This document shows positions 25,777-35,800 of a stretch of 64,000 nt of DNA, piece after piece. The stretch is taken from NCBI GenBank assembly GCA_902569615.1, contig CACFUX010000001.1, positions 16,319 to 80,318 of the forward strand, given 5' to 3'. Position 1 is the first letter of the stretch. Each line of letters opens with the position of its first letter. Under the pieces are notes generated by a model. That model made no database searches and was not told the DNA's origin. It saw only the letters and a list, made by a program, of their open reading frames with translations. A program made the translations under genes and the position numbers. Origin of the DNA: an uncultured Pelagibacteraceae bacterium. GTDB lineage: Bacteria > Pseudomonadota > Alphaproteobacteria > Pelagibacterales > Pelagibacteraceae.

Positions 25777-26451
25777 TTTATTGTATATTTCCAAATCAGT
25801 TAAATGAATAAAAGCCTCTTTACTTTCAAAACCATACAACATTTTATTTTTTATTGCATTATCCCAAATTTTAGTAATTGAAAATGGCATCACTTTTTTG
25901 TTTTCAAACAAACTTTTATTAATAATTTGCAGACCAGTATATATAAAATTATTTTCTTTATTTCTTAAAAGTAGTTCATTACTTAAAGAAAAATCACCTT
26001 TCATTCTTTGGTCAAAGCTTTTTTCTTTATTAACAATCATTAATAAATTTTTAATTTTATTTTCAAAATAATAGTTGATCATATTAATTGTAATATCTAA
26101 ATAGTTATCACCCCACAAAGTATCAGGATTTAAAACAATAAAATTTTTTTCATTTGATTTGTTTATTAGATTCATAATACCGCCTCCTGTATCTAAAATT
26201 TCATCACCGTCGTTTAAAATTTCAATTTTTGCATTTGATTTATAATTTAATAGAAAATCACTAATTTTTTTATGAAGGTAAAAAGTATTAATTTTTATAT
26301 TTTTTATTTCCAATTTTTCTAAAAAATTTATTGAATTTTCTAACAAAGTAATTTCATTAATTTTGATTAGAGGTTTTGGAATTTTTAAAGTAATTGGATT
26401 TAAACGTTTTCCAAAACCAGCACATAGGATTAATGCAGTATTAATTTTCAT
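25759..26451 (-). CDS. murU: N-acetylmuramate-1-phosphate uridylyltransferase-like nucleotidyltransferase
   Basis: The 230-residue protein begins INTALILCAGFGKRLNPITLKIPKPLIKI, the nucleotide-sugar pyrophosphorylase signature, and has the DGDEILDTGGGIMN and NPDTLWGDN motifs of the MurU-type family. MurU makes UDP-MurNAc from MurNAc-1-phosphate and UTP in peptidoglycan recycling that bypasses fosfomycin-sensitive synthesis. It follows the AmgK-like kinase gene after one base, the conserved tsaE-amgK-murU order of alphaproteobacteria, which supports this call over a general sugar nucleotidyltransferase. Confidence 0.85.
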   Translation of the reverse strand: MKINTALILCAGFGKRLNPITLKIPKPLIKINEITLLENSINFLEKLEIKNIKINTFYLHKKISDFLLNYKSNAKIEILNDGDEILDTGGGIMNLINKSNEKNFIVLNPDTLWGDNYLDITINMINYYFENKIKNLLMIVNKEKSFDQRMKGDFSLSNELLLRNKENNFIYTGLQIINKSLFENKKVMPFSITKIWDNAIKNKMLYGFESKEAFIHLTDLEIYNKLAKNN

Positions 26452-26452
26452 A

Positions 26453-27391
26453 TTAACATCTTTCTTTTTTTGAAAAGTACTTATCTAAAATATTTTTTAG
26501 CTCTATAAATTTCTTATTATTTTCTGTTCTTAGTTCAATTAATTTCCATGCATAAGGTATTAATTTTAAATAATCATTTTTATTATCTCTAATTGATAAT
26601 CTTGTAAAAATACCAATTATTTTTAAATTTCTTAAAACTGACAATATATCGAAGTCATTTTTAAAATTTACAACATTTATTTTTTTATTAGTTTTAATAT
26701 ATTCTTCAAAAATACTTTTTTTAAGACTCATGCTAGTTTTGAGTCTCACATCGTCTATTAATGAAGCAAGATCATATGCCATATTACCAAAAACAGCATC
26801 CTGGTTATCTATAATGCACAAATTTTTATTTTTAATCATTAAGTTAGAAAGATGGAAATCTCTGTGAACAAATGTTTTATTTCTAAATTTAATCTTATTG
26901 ATTAATTTTTTAAAAATTAAAAGCAGTTTCTTTTTTAAGAAATTTTGATTATTTTTTTTAATTTTTTTAGGAATATACCATTCTAAAAATAGTTTAGTCT
27001 CATTGAGAAGAATTTTTTTTGAATATTTTGGCACAAAGTAATTTGAACCAAGAAATGTTTTTATTTTATTAGTTTTTATTTTTTGTAACAAATTTAATAG
27101 TTTAATTATTTTTTTATAATAAAATAATTTTTTTTTATTTTTCTTTTTTAATTCTTTATAAGCTGTGAGGTTGCCAAAATCTTCTATTTCGATATATTTT
27201 GATTTATAATTTTGACTAATTAACTTTGGTGCTTTAATTTTATTCTTTATTAAAATTTTATTAATAGCATCATATATTAATAAATTTTTTCTAGTATCTT
27301 TTTTGCTTAGTACAATAATTATATTTTTTCTTCTATAAAATTTTCTAAAAGAAGCATCCCCAGATAACAATTTCAATTTACTTAAATTCAT
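26453..27391 (-). CDS. amgK: AmgK-like N-acetylmuramate/N-acetylglucosamine kinase
   Basis: The 312-residue protein belongs to the aminoglycoside phosphotransferase fold: LSGDASFRKFYRR near the start, IEIEDFGNLTAY, and the catalytic loop VHRDFHLSNLMI with CIIDNQDAVFG. Between tsaE and murU, such proteins are the anomeric sugar kinase AmgK, which phosphorylates MurNAc or GlcNAc at C1. The start overlaps the tsaE stop by 14 bp. It is very Lys/Ile/Asn-rich, like its neighbours. Confidence 0.85.
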   Translation of the reverse strand: MNLSKLKLLSGDASFRKFYRRKNIIIVLSKKDTRKNLLIYDAINKILIKNKIKAPKLISQNYKSKYIEIEDFGNLTAYKELKKKNKKKLFYYKKIIKLLNLLQKIKTNKIKTFLGSNYFVPKYSKKILLNETKLFLEWYIPKKIKKNNQNFLKKKLLLIFKKLINKIKFRNKTFVHRDFHLSNLMIKNKNLCIIDNQDAVFGNMAYDLASLIDDVRLKTSMSLKKSIFEEYIKTNKKINVVNFKNDFDILSVLRNLKIIGIFTRLSIRDNKNDYLKLIPYAWKLIELRTENNKKFIELKNILDKYFSKKERC

Positions 27392-27857
27392 TAATTATTT
27401 CTTTTCTATATTCAGAAAATATTTCTAAATTTCTTCGTTTAAAATCATCTTCATAACTAAAATATAATTCGATTATTTTTTTAGGTTTATTAAAAATTAT
27501 TTCAGGCCATTCGACAAAAGTAACTATTTCTTTATTATCCTCAAATATTCCAATATTGAATAGCTCTTTTGGGTCTTTAACTTTAAATAAATCATAATGA
27601 TTTACAATAATTTCATCAATTTTATATTCATTTACAATATTAAATGTTGGACTCGGAACTTCTGTTAGTTTAAGTTTTTTTTTAGTTTGTAAACTATTAA
27701 TTAAATATTTTATGAAAGTTGTTTTGCCTACGCCTATTTCACCATAGAAAAAAATAATATCACCTCTTTTAATAAAATTTGAAAATTTTTTAGAAATAAG
27801 TTCTGTATTTTTTTCTAAACTAATATCAATCTTGCTACTTTTAGTAGCGATAAGCAT
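27378..27857 (-). CDS. tsaE: tRNA threonylcarbamoyladenosine biosynthesis ATPase TsaE
   Basis: The Walker A motif [14 protein letters not shown], then [12 protein letters not shown] and [18 protein letters not shown], identify TsaE, the small ATPase partner of TsaB/TsaD in making t6A37 of tRNAs. I place the start at the ATG at 27857 (159 residues), although the ATG at 27875 is also possible; both lie inside the end of ahcY, so translation is probably coupled to it. It leads into the amgK-murU pair, an arrangement common in alphaproteobacteria. Confidence 0.9.
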   Translation of the reverse strand: MLIATKSSKIDISLEKNTELISKKFSNFIKRGDIIFFYGEIGVGKTTFIKYLINSLQTKKKLKLTEVPSPTFNIVNEYKIDEIIVNHYDLFKVKDPKELFNIGIFEDNKEIVTFVEWPEIIFNKPKKIIELYFSYEDDFKRRNLEIFSEYRKEIINEFK

Positions 27858-29127
27858 CTGGTTTATAAGGTCCATCAGGTGTTACACTGATATAATCTGC
27901 CTGGTCTTTAGACATTTTCGTAAGTTTAGCACCTACTTTTTCTAAGTGTAATCTAGCAACTTTTTCATCTAGATGTTTTGGCAAAACGTAAACTTTTTTT
28001 TCATACTTATCAGAATTATTCCATAGCTCTATCTGAGCTGTCACCTGGTTAGTAAACGAAGCGCTCATTACAAAACTTGGATGTCCAGTAGCACATCCTA
28101 AGTTAACCAATCTTCCTTCGGCAAGTAATATTATTCTTTTATTGCTTGGTAATGTTATTTCATGAACTTGTGGCTTAATTTCATCCCATTTATAATTTTT
28201 CAAAGCCTCAACTTGAATTTCATTATCGAAATGTCCAATATTACAAAGTATAGCTCTATCTTTCATTTCTCTCATATGATCTGCTGTTACTATGTCTTTG
28301 TTTCCTGTGGCTGTAACAACTATATCTGCCTCTTTAATCATTTCATCCATAAGAACTACTTCATAACCTTCCATTGCAGCTTGTAGTGCACATATTGGAT
28401 CAGTTTCAGTAACCATTACTCTTGCTCCACTCTGCCTCAATGAAGCAGCGCTTCCTTTCCCAACATCACCAAATCCTGCAACGATTGCGACTTTCCCTGA
28501 CATCATTACATCAGTTGCTCTTTTTATTCCATCCACCAAACTTTCTCTGCAACCATACAAATTATCAAATTTAGATTTTGTAACCGAGTCATTTACATTA
28601 ATAGCTGGAACTAATAGTGTTCCTTGAGATTCCATCTTTTTAAGTGCAAGTACCCCTGTTGTTGTTTCTTCAGACAATCCTTTAATATCTTTTAGTAAAT
28701 CTTTATAATCTTTATGCATAAGCGCAGTTAAGTCACCACCGTCATCAAGAATCATATTTGGTTTCCAATCTTTCTTTCCTTCAATTGTTTGTTTAACACA
28801 CCACCAATATTCATCCTCAGTCTCACCTTTCCATGCAAAAACTGGAATGCCTACCTTTGCAATAGCTGCTGCTGCATGATCTTGAGTTGAAAAAATATTA
28901 CATGAAGACCATCTTACCTCAGCTCCTAGATCTACAAGTGTTTCAATAAGAACCGCTGTTTGAATTGTCATGTGAAGACATCCTAAAATCCTTGCTCCTT
29001 TAAGTGGATTTTTACCTTTATATTCTTTTCTTAATGCCATTAAACCTGGCATTTCAGTTTCAGCTAGTGAAATTTCTTTTCTGCCAAATTCTGCTAGGTT
29101 TATATCTTTTACTTTGTAATCTGTCAT
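27841..29127 (-). CDS. ahcY: Adenosylhomocysteinase
   Basis: The 428-residue protein has the SAH hydrolase sequence throughout: [23 protein letters not shown], the NAD-binding [20 protein letters not shown], and the end [10 protein letters not shown] then [12 protein letters not shown]. It splits S-adenosylhomocysteine into adenosine and homocysteine, keeping SAM-dependent methylation running. It follows chvG by 45 bp, the common chvI-chvG-downstream arrangement, and overlaps tsaE. I looked in that gap for a SAH riboswitch and saw none. Confidence 0.97.
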   Translation of the reverse strand: MTDYKVKDINLAEFGRKEISLAETEMPGLMALRKEYKGKNPLKGARILGCLHMTIQTAVLIETLVDLGAEVRWSSCNIFSTQDHAAAAIAKVGIPVFAWKGETEDEYWWCVKQTIEGKKDWKPNMILDDGGDLTALMHKDYKDLLKDIKGLSEETTTGVLALKKMESQGTLLVPAINVNDSVTKSKFDNLYGCRESLVDGIKRATDVMMSGKVAIVAGFGDVGKGSAASLRQSGARVMVTETDPICALQAAMEGYEVVLMDEMIKEADIVVTATGNKDIVTADHMREMKDRAILCNIGHFDNEIQVEALKNYKWDEIKPQVHEITLPSNKRIILLAEGRLVNLGCATGHPSFVMSASFTNQVTAQIELWNNSDKYEKKVYVLPKHLDEKVARLHLEKVGAKLTKMSKDQADYISVTPDGPYKPDAYRY

Positions 29128-29172
29128 GAGATTGGCCTTATAGCGACTTTATAAAATTTTAGCAACTAGTAA

Positions 29173-30714
29173 TCATGTAGCTGTAGGAAAAATTATTTCA
29201 ATATTAGCACCTTTTTTTCCTATATTATTTGAAGCTAAAATTTGACCATTGTGTAATTCTACAAGATTTTTAACGATATTTAATCCTAGTCCAGAATGTT
29301 CTCCAAATATTTCGGGTCTATTGCTGTAGAATCTTTTAAAAATTTTACTAGTATCATTTTCTTTAAATCCTTCTCCTTCATCGACAACACTTAAAATAAT
29401 TTTTTTATCTTTTTTATTTTTTGAAAGTATAACTTTTATTGTTTGATTTTCTTTGCTAAATGAAATTGAATTATCCAATAAATTTGCAATTATTTGTTCA
29501 ATCCTGTTTTCAATACCATTAATTTTATAATCGATTGATCCATTTAAATCTAATTGAATTTTTATTCTACTTTTCGAGTTATGAATGCTATTAAAATCAT
29601 CAACTACAGATGTAGCTATAAGTTTTAAATCAATTTTTTTCATTTGTTCATTTGTTATTGCAACTTCATCTTTAAGCATTTGTGAATAATCGGTTATTAA
29701 CCTTTCAATTCTTGAAACATCATGAAGTAAAATTTTTACAAGTTTTTCTCTTTGAGTTTTATCTGTAGTTTCAGAAATAATTTCAGACGCACTTTTTAAA
29801 GATGCAAGAGGATTCCTTATTTCATGAACTAAATCAGTTGAAAAGTTTTCAGCTGCACTAATTCTTTTATTTAGTTCATTTGTCATTTCATCAATAGAAT
29901 TAGAAAGAATTCCAATTTCATCATCTCTATTTTTAACAACTTGAATATTTATAGTTTCTTTGTTTTTTTCTTTAATTGATCGTGTAAAATTTACCAAAGT
30001 TTTAATTGGTTTTAAAAAATATCTATTTAGAACTAGTGAAAAAATTAAAATTACTATTACAACAAGCAAAGCTGTTCTAAAAACAAATACTTTTCTTTCA
30101 TTAATTGCATTTCTAATATCATTGGCTTTTTCACTAATTACTAAGTAGCCGATATTTTTTTCTCCATCATTAACGCTTTTGACAGTAATTAATAAAAATT
30201 GCTCGTAACTTTCTTCTGTAAAAGAATAGGGTGTCCCAATATTAGATGATTTTGAATAATCTACAATAATTTCAGATAAAGTTTTTGATTGATTTTTTTT
30301 TTGTTTTTTAATTTCTTTTTTTTCTAAAATTTCATTTTCACCCTCAATATCCATTTCTATAATATTTAACCTTTGACTAAATGATCTTGGATCTAAATCA
30401 AGTGTATCAGTATCTCCAATCAGCTCAAAATCATTATTAAATATCATTACTCTATCTAAATTTTGAAAAAGAAATCTCGTTGAAAAAAGAAATTTTCTTA
30501 TATCATCTTTATTAAATTTTATTTTTAGTCTTTTGATGTGGTCAATAGTATTATTTATAATTTTAATATGGTTTGATGTTTTTTTATTTATTAAATTTGG
30601 TTGAATCCCCTTTAAGTATATTGCCGTTAGACTTCCAAAAATTATAAAAACTAAAAGATTTATAAACAAAAATTTTTTAAGTATTGGTATATTTTTTAGA
30701 AAATTGCTTAACAT
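29173..30714 (-). CDS. chvG: Sensor histidine kinase ChvG
   Basis: I use the ATG at 30714, whose A is shared with the chvI stop (TAATG); the ORF-track start is five codons longer. The 513 residues show a membrane segment near residue 20, a periplasmic domain of about 180 residues with a Lys/Gln-rich stretch, a second membrane segment, a HAMP linker, the phospho-acceptor helix DLVHEIRNPLASLKSA, and ATPase motifs NLLDNSISFS, DEGEGF and GLGLNIVKNLVELH. ChvG/ExoS kinases sense envelope or acid stress in alphaproteobacteria. The partner regulator is directly upstream. Confidence 0.9.
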   Translation of the reverse strand: MLSNFLKNIPILKKFLFINLLVFIIFGSLTAIYLKGIQPNLINKKTSNHIKIINNTIDHIKRLKIKFNKDDIRKFLFSTRFLFQNLDRVMIFNNDFELIGDTDTLDLDPRSFSQRLNIIEMDIEGENEILEKKEIKKQKKNQSKTLSEIIVDYSKSSNIGTPYSFTEESYEQFLLITVKSVNDGEKNIGYLVISEKANDIRNAINERKVFVFRTALLVVIVILIFSLVLNRYFLKPIKTLVNFTRSIKEKNKETINIQVVKNRDDEIGILSNSIDEMTNELNKRISAAENFSTDLVHEIRNPLASLKSASEIISETTDKTQREKLVKILLHDVSRIERLITDYSQMLKDEVAITNEQMKKIDLKLIATSVVDDFNSIHNSKSRIKIQLDLNGSIDYKINGIENRIEQIIANLLDNSISFSKENQTIKVILSKNKKDKKIILSVVDEGEGFKENDTSKIFKRFYSNRPEIFGEHSGLGLNIVKNLVELHNGQILASNNIGKKGANIEIIFPTAT

Positions 30715-31415
30715 TAACTTACATTCCAACGATAACCACTACCATATCTTGTCTCAATCGCAGAAAATTCACTATCAACTTTTTTAAATTTTTTTCTTAT
30801 TCTTTTTACATGACTATCTATGGTTCTATCTTCAATATCAGTATCTTCTCTATAGGCAATGTCCATCAATGTTGATCTCTCTTTAATTATACCTGGTCTT
30901 TTTGCTAGTTCTTGAACTATTAAAAATTCAGTAGTTGTAAGTTTATCTGGTAACTGCTTTCCGCTCCATTCACATTCTAGCTGAGATGGGTCTAATTTTA
31001 ATTTACCATGAGTTATAATATTCTTTGTATCTTCTATATTGCCTGGATTCTTTTTTCTTAATTGAAGCCTTATTCTTTCGATAAGTACTTTAATAGAAAA
31101 TCCACCTGACTTTTTTATAAAATCATCTGCTCCTAATTTAAGTCCAAGCAACTCATCAATTTCATCATCTTTGGATGTTAAAAAAATTACTGGCAAAGAA
31201 GTTTTTTTTCTTAATTTTTTTAAAAGTTCTTCTCCATCCATCTTTGGCATTTTTATATCAATAACAGCTAGGTCAGGAGGAGTTCTGGTAAGGCCTATTA
31301 AAGCGCTCTCACCATCTAAATAAGTTTGAACATTAAAACCTTCCTTTTCTAAAGCAATACTTAAACTTGTTAATATATTTCTATCATCATCAATTAATGC
31401 AATTGTTTCTCTCAT
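30714..31415 (-). CDS. chvI: OmpR-family response regulator ChvI
   Basis: The 233-residue protein has a receiver domain (IALIDDDRNILTSL, phospho-acceptor in AVIDIKMPKMDGEE, FLTSKDDE, KLGADDFIKK) and a C-terminal winged helix ending IETRYGSGYRWNV. It overlaps the chvG start by one base, the normal two-component pair. ChvI regulates envelope and metabolism genes in rhizobia; the SAR11 targets cannot be inferred. It lies 49 bp downstream of polA. Confidence 0.92.
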   Translation of the reverse strand: MRETIALIDDDRNILTSLSIALEKEGFNVQTYLDGESALIGLTRTPPDLAVIDIKMPKMDGEELLKKLRKKTSLPVIFLTSKDDEIDELLGLKLGADDFIKKSGGFSIKVLIERIRLQLRKKNPGNIEDTKNIITHGKLKLDPSQLECEWSGKQLPDKLTTTEFLIVQELAKRPGIIKERSTLMDIAYREDTDIEDRTIDSHVKRIRKKFKKVDSEFSAIETRYGSGYRWNVS

Positions 31416-31464
31416 AATTAATTAGAAAATACTAAATTGTTCTAATTTGGGCAATATATCATGA

Positions 31465-34239
31465 TTAATGAAGATCTCCCCAATTTTCTCCTGAATTAAT
31501 ATCTACTAGTAAAGGTATCGAAAAAGAGTGTAGATCGCTATCTTTAACACTAATCATTTCTTCCTGAATAATATTTGAATATTTTTTTATATGGTCTTTG
31601 TTTACTTCAAAAATTAATTCATCATGAATTTGCAACAATATTTTACAATTTAAATCATTAATTTCACCTAATTTTTTACTTACTCTTATCATTGCCATTC
31701 TCATTATTTCCGAAGCTGACCCTTGTATTGGTGCATTAATTGCGGCCCTTTCCTGAAAATTTCTAATATTAAAATTTTTATCATTTATTCCAGTTATATG
31801 AGTTCTTCTACCAAATATGTTGCTGACGTATCCACTTTTTCTACAAAATTTAATTGTATCTTCCATGTAAGATTTTATTTCTGGGAATTTTAAAAAATAA
31901 GAATTTAAAAATTCTTCAGCCTCATTGTTTGAAACTCCAATCTGTTTTGCCAAACCATATTGAGAAATACCGTATATTATTCCAAAATTTATAGCTTTAG
32001 CTTTTCTTCTCATGTCTGAATTAACTTGTTTTATATTAGTATTAAAAACTTGGCTTGCTGTTAGTGAATGAATGTCTTCTTTGTTTTTAAATGCTTTTTT
32101 TAACTCTTTTACATCAGCCAAGTCTGCTAAAATTCTCATTTCAATCTGGTTGTAATCAGCTGAAATGAGTTTATTATTTTTTTCAGCAATAAAAGCTCTT
32201 CTAATTTCTTTTCCATCATCTGATTTAATTGGGATATTTTGTAAATTTGGATCGCTTGAAGCTAGTCTTCCAGTGGTTGTTGCTGCTAATAAAAATGAGG
32301 TGTGAACTCTTTTAGTTACTGGATTGATATGTTCTTGCAGAGAATCTGAATAAGTATTTTTGAGCTTGGTTACTTGTCTCCAGTCTAAAACAAGTTTTGG
32401 CAATTTGTGTCCTTTAAAAGCAAGATCTTCTAAAACTTGTGCACTTGTAGCAAAACTACCTTTTTTTGTTTTTTTTAACGATGAAATTTTCATTTCATTA
32501 TACATTACTTCACCCAATTGTTTTGTAGATCCAATTTTAAATTCTTTTTTTGTAATTTTATAAATTTCTTTTTCTAATTGATATGTTTTTTTTTCAAATT
32601 TATTTGAAAGAAGTTGAAGAAATTTTTGATCTACTTTAACACCATAAATTTCCATCAAGGCTAAGATTTCAATAAGTGGCTTTTCAAAAATTTCATAAAT
32701 ATTTAATAATTTTTCTAATTTTAAGTTTTTAGCAAAAATTTTGTATAACCTATAAGTTATATCAGAATCTTCAGCAGCATAGTTTTTTGCTAAATTGATT
32801 TCTACCTCACCAAAATTTATTTGCTTTTTCCCTGTTCCAACAACATCTTTGAAAGATATTGTTTTATGATCTAAATGAATTTCTGATAAAGTATCCATAT
32901 TATGTCTATTTTTTCCCGCATCCAAAACATAAGACATCAACATTGTATCTTCCATCGAAGTCATTTTTATGCCTCTATGATATAATATAATGTAATCAAA
33001 TTTAATATTTTGTCCTATCTTCTTAATACTTTTGTCCTCTAATATTGGTTTAATTTTTTTTATTACTTTTGTTTCATCAATATTCTTAGCTTTTGTATGA
33101 CCAACTGGAATATAGCAAGCTCTGCCAATTTTCGTTGAAAAAGAAATTCCTATTAGTTTTGCTTGGTGAGGGTCTAGAGAACTAGTTTCTGTATCAACTG
33201 CTATCTCTCCGTTTTCTTCGGCTTCATTTAACCATTTATTTATATCTTCTACATTTTGTATTAATTCATAGTTTTTATTAGAAATTTTTTGGATTTTATT
33301 TTGATTATTAATAGATTTTTCTTTATTTGAAAATTCTATATCTCCATATGTTGAAATAACCGAACTTAACAATCTATTAAACTCCATTTCTCTAAGAAAT
33401 TCATATAATTTTTTTTTATCTATTTCTTTTAATTCAAACTCTGAAATTTTATCTTTGACTGGCACATCTTTCTTAAGAGTAACCAATTTTTTGCTTATAA
33501 TTGCTTTATCTTGATTTTGGATCAAGGTCTCTCTTCTTTTATTTTGTTTAATTTTGTTTGTATTTTTTAAAAGATTTTCTAGATTGCCATATTGATTTAT
33601 AAGTTCAGCAGCTGTTTTTACTCCTATACCTGGAACCCCAGGAACATTATCGCTACTATCTCCAGCAAGAGATTGTACGTCAATCACCTTATCTGGACTA
33701 ACACCAAATTTATTATTTACATCATCATTTGAAATAAATTTATTTTTCATTGGATCATAAATACGGATATTTTTTTTGTAAAGTTGCATAAGATCCTTAT
33801 CTGACGAGACTATTGTAACCTTGGCTCCAGCCTTTAAAATTTGTTCAGAGTAGGTTGCAATTAGATCATCCGCTTCATAATTTATTAATTCAACTGAAGG
33901 TAAATTAAATGCTTTTACTGATTTTCTAATAAAATCAAACTGGGGTATTAAATCATCTGGTGCGTCAGATCTGTTGCCTTTATAATCTCTATAAATCTCA
34001 TTTCTAAAATTTTTTCTTGCAGAATCAAAAATTACTGCAAAATGAGTTGGTTTATCTTTGTTTTCATTTGATTTAGAATCTTCTAACAATTTAAATAGCA
34101 TGTTGCAAAAACCACTAACAGCGCCGGTAGGTAGTCCATCAGATTTTCTTGTTAAAGGAGGAAGAGCATAATAAGCTCTAAAGATATATCCAGAACCATC
34201 GATAAGATAAAAGTGATCTGAATTTTTTATTTTATTCAT
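31465..34239 (-). CDS. polA: DNA polymerase I
   Basis: At 924 residues this is a full three-domain enzyme. The 5'-3' exonuclease starts YLIDGSGYIFRAYYALPPL and has GDSSDNVPGVPGIGVKTA. The 3'-5' exonuclease has an intact AVDTETSSLD. The polymerase has SADYNQIEMRILAD, RRKAKAINFGIIYG, APIQGSASEIMRMAMI and LQIHDELIFEV. It fills gaps and removes RNA primers during replication and repair. It is divergent from the ABC ATPase gene across 50 bp. Confidence 0.97.
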   Translation of the reverse strand: MNKIKNSDHFYLIDGSGYIFRAYYALPPLTRKSDGLPTGAVSGFCNMLFKLLEDSKSNENKDKPTHFAVIFDSARKNFRNEIYRDYKGNRSDAPDDLIPQFDFIRKSVKAFNLPSVELINYEADDLIATYSEQILKAGAKVTIVSSDKDLMQLYKKNIRIYDPMKNKFISNDDVNNKFGVSPDKVIDVQSLAGDSSDNVPGVPGIGVKTAAELINQYGNLENLLKNTNKIKQNKRRETLIQNQDKAIISKKLVTLKKDVPVKDKISEFELKEIDKKKLYEFLREMEFNRLLSSVISTYGDIEFSNKEKSINNQNKIQKISNKNYELIQNVEDINKWLNEAEENGEIAVDTETSSLDPHQAKLIGISFSTKIGRACYIPVGHTKAKNIDETKVIKKIKPILEDKSIKKIGQNIKFDYIILYHRGIKMTSMEDTMLMSYVLDAGKNRHNMDTLSEIHLDHKTISFKDVVGTGKKQINFGEVEINLAKNYAAEDSDITYRLYKIFAKNLKLEKLLNIYEIFEKPLIEILALMEIYGVKVDQKFLQLLSNKFEKKTYQLEKEIYKITKKEFKIGSTKQLGEVMYNEMKISSLKKTKKGSFATSAQVLEDLAFKGHKLPKLVLDWRQVTKLKNTYSDSLQEHINPVTKRVHTSFLLAATTTGRLASSDPNLQNIPIKSDDGKEIRRAFIAEKNNKLISADYNQIEMRILADLADVKELKKAFKNKEDIHSLTASQVFNTNIKQVNSDMRRKAKAINFGIIYGISQYGLAKQIGVSNNEAEEFLNSYFLKFPEIKSYMEDTIKFCRKSGYVSNIFGRRTHITGINDKNFNIRNFQERAAINAPIQGSASEIMRMAMIRVSKKLGEINDLNCKILLQIHDELIFEVNKDHIKKYSNIIQEEMISVKDSDLHSFSIPLLVDINSGENWGDLH

Positions 34240-34289
34240 AAAATAATGTTATATTAATTTATGGTTATGTTATAAATGTATAATGAATA

Positions 34290-35219
34290 ATGAACAAAAA
34301 AAATGTTTTATATGTAAAGAATTTAAATAAAATTTATTCAAAAAATAGTTCAAAATCTATAAAGGCAATTAATAATTTAAACTTAGAAGTGAATGAGGGA
34401 GAAATATTCGGATTACTTGGACCAAATGGTGCTGGTAAAAGTACCTTTATAAATATTTTGGCAGGCACAACTATTAAGACCTCTGGCGAGATAAATGTCT
34501 GGGGCTTTGATATAGACAAAAATCCTAGACAAGTTAGAGCATCGATTGGCATAGTTCCTCAGGAAGTAAATATAGATCCATTTTTTACACCAAGAAATAT
34601 TTTAGAATTACAGGCTGGAATGTATGGAATCAAAAAAAAAGATAGAATTACAGACACCATTTTGAAACTTGTATCTTTAGAAAAGCAAGCTAAAAGCTAT
34701 ACTAGGTCTTTGTCAGGTGGAATGAAAAGACGTTTACTGGTAGCCAAAGCACTAGTACACAAACCACCAATAATTATTTTAGATGAACCAACTGCTGGGG
34801 TTGATGTTGAATTAAGAAGTAATCTTTGGGACAATGTAAAACTACTAAATAAACAGGGTGTAACAATAATACTTACTACTCACTATTTAAATGAAGCTGA
34901 ACAAATGTGTGACCGGATTGGAATTTTAAATAAAGGTGATTTAGTTGCCCTAGATACAACAAAAAATTTATTAAACAGAATTCAGACAAAAATTGTAAAA
35001 TTTAAAGTAAATACAAAAGTTAATATTAATAATAATTCCTTAAAATCTACAAACATTTTATCTAATGAAGTTAATGAGCTTGTTTTGTCATATGAAAAAA
35101 GTTCTATTGGTATTGATGAAATAATAAAATTTATAAACGAACAAAATGTTAAAATATCAGATATTTCTACAGATGATGGTGATTTGGAAGATGTATTTAT
35201 AAGATTAACAAAAAACTAG
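34290..35219 (+). CDS. ABC transporter ATP-binding protein (ABC-2/DrrA-NatA type)
   Basis: The 309 residues have Walker A GPNGAGKST, the signature SLSGGMKRRLLVAKAL, Walker B IIILDEPTAGVD and the switch histidine in LTTHYLNEAEQMCDRIG, plus a C-terminal extension typical of DrrA/NatA/YadG exporters. The matching ABC-2 permease normally follows in the same operon, but here the next gene is bioY, so the membrane partner must be elsewhere. Substrate unknown. A solo ATPase working with a distant permease is my inference. Confidence 0.88.
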   Translation: MNKKNVLYVKNLNKIYSKNSSKSIKAINNLNLEVNEGEIFGLLGPNGAGKSTFINILAGTTIKTSGEINVWGFDIDKNPRQVRASIGIVPQEVNIDPFFTPRNILELQAGMYGIKKKDRITDTILKLVSLEKQAKSYTRSLSGGMKRRLLVAKALVHKPPIIILDEPTAGVDVELRSNLWDNVKLLNKQGVTIILTTHYLNEAEQMCDRIGILNKGDLVALDTTKNLLNRIQTKIVKFKVNTKVNINNNSLKSTNILSNEVNELVLSYEKSSIGIDEIIKFINEQNVKISDISTDDGDLEDVFIRLTKN

Positions 35220-35251
35220 ATAATTTAACTTAACAGTAGTAGAATGATTTT

Positions 35252-35800
35252 ATGGAAGTAGTTAAATCTCAAAATTCTAAAATATTGAAATATATTTTAA
35301 TAATATTTGCAGGTTCACTTCTCTTAACTATATCTGCGAAAATAAAAATACCTTTTTATCCAGTTCCAATGACGATGCAAACTTTCGTTGTACTTTTTTT
35401 GGGAATGTCATTTGGATATAAAATTGGCTTAGCAACAGTGAGTTTATATTTGCTAGAAGGACTTTTAGGAATGCCAGTTTTTTCTAATTCACCAGAAAAA
35501 GGAGTAGGAATTATTTATTTTACTGGTCCAACTATGGGATATTTAATTGGTTTTTTATTTGCGACTTCTCTAGCAGGTTATTTTAATTTTAATGGAAATA
35601 TTATAATTAATTTTTTTAAATTATTAGTATCTGTCTCTATAATTTATTTTATGGGTATTCTGTGGTTAGGAAGTTTAATCGGTTGGGATAAACCAATAAT
35701 TCAGTTGGGAGCAACACCTTTTTTACTAGCGGAATTACTAAAAATTTCTATTTTAGCTTTATTGGCTAAAAAAATTATAAAGTTAAAAAAATTTATTTAG
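35252..35800 (+). CDS. bioY: Biotin transporter substrate-binding component BioY
   Basis: The 182-residue membrane protein has the BioY hallmarks KIPFYPVPMTMQTFVVLFLG, the LLEGLLGMPVFSNSPEKGVG segment and TGPTMGYLIGF, with five to six membrane helices. It binds biotin and transports it alone or with an energising ECF module (EcfA/EcfT), which is not encoded nearby. It starts 32 bp after the ABC ATPase gene; that ATPase is of the exporter type and not an obvious ECF partner. It suggests that the cell takes up biotin. Confidence 0.93.
   Translation: MEVVKSQNSKILKYILIIFAGSLLLTISAKIKIPFYPVPMTMQTFVVLFLGMSFGYKIGLATVSLYLLEGLLGMPVFSNSPEKGVGIIYFTGPTMGYLIGFLFATSLAGYFNFNGNIIINFFKLLVSVSIIYFMGILWLGSLIGWDKPIIQLGATPFLLAELLKISILALLAKKIIKLKKFI

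Noticed and set aside
29128-29172. SAH riboswitch before ahcY
   Set aside because: The gap after chvG is only 45 bp and shows no matching conserved core.
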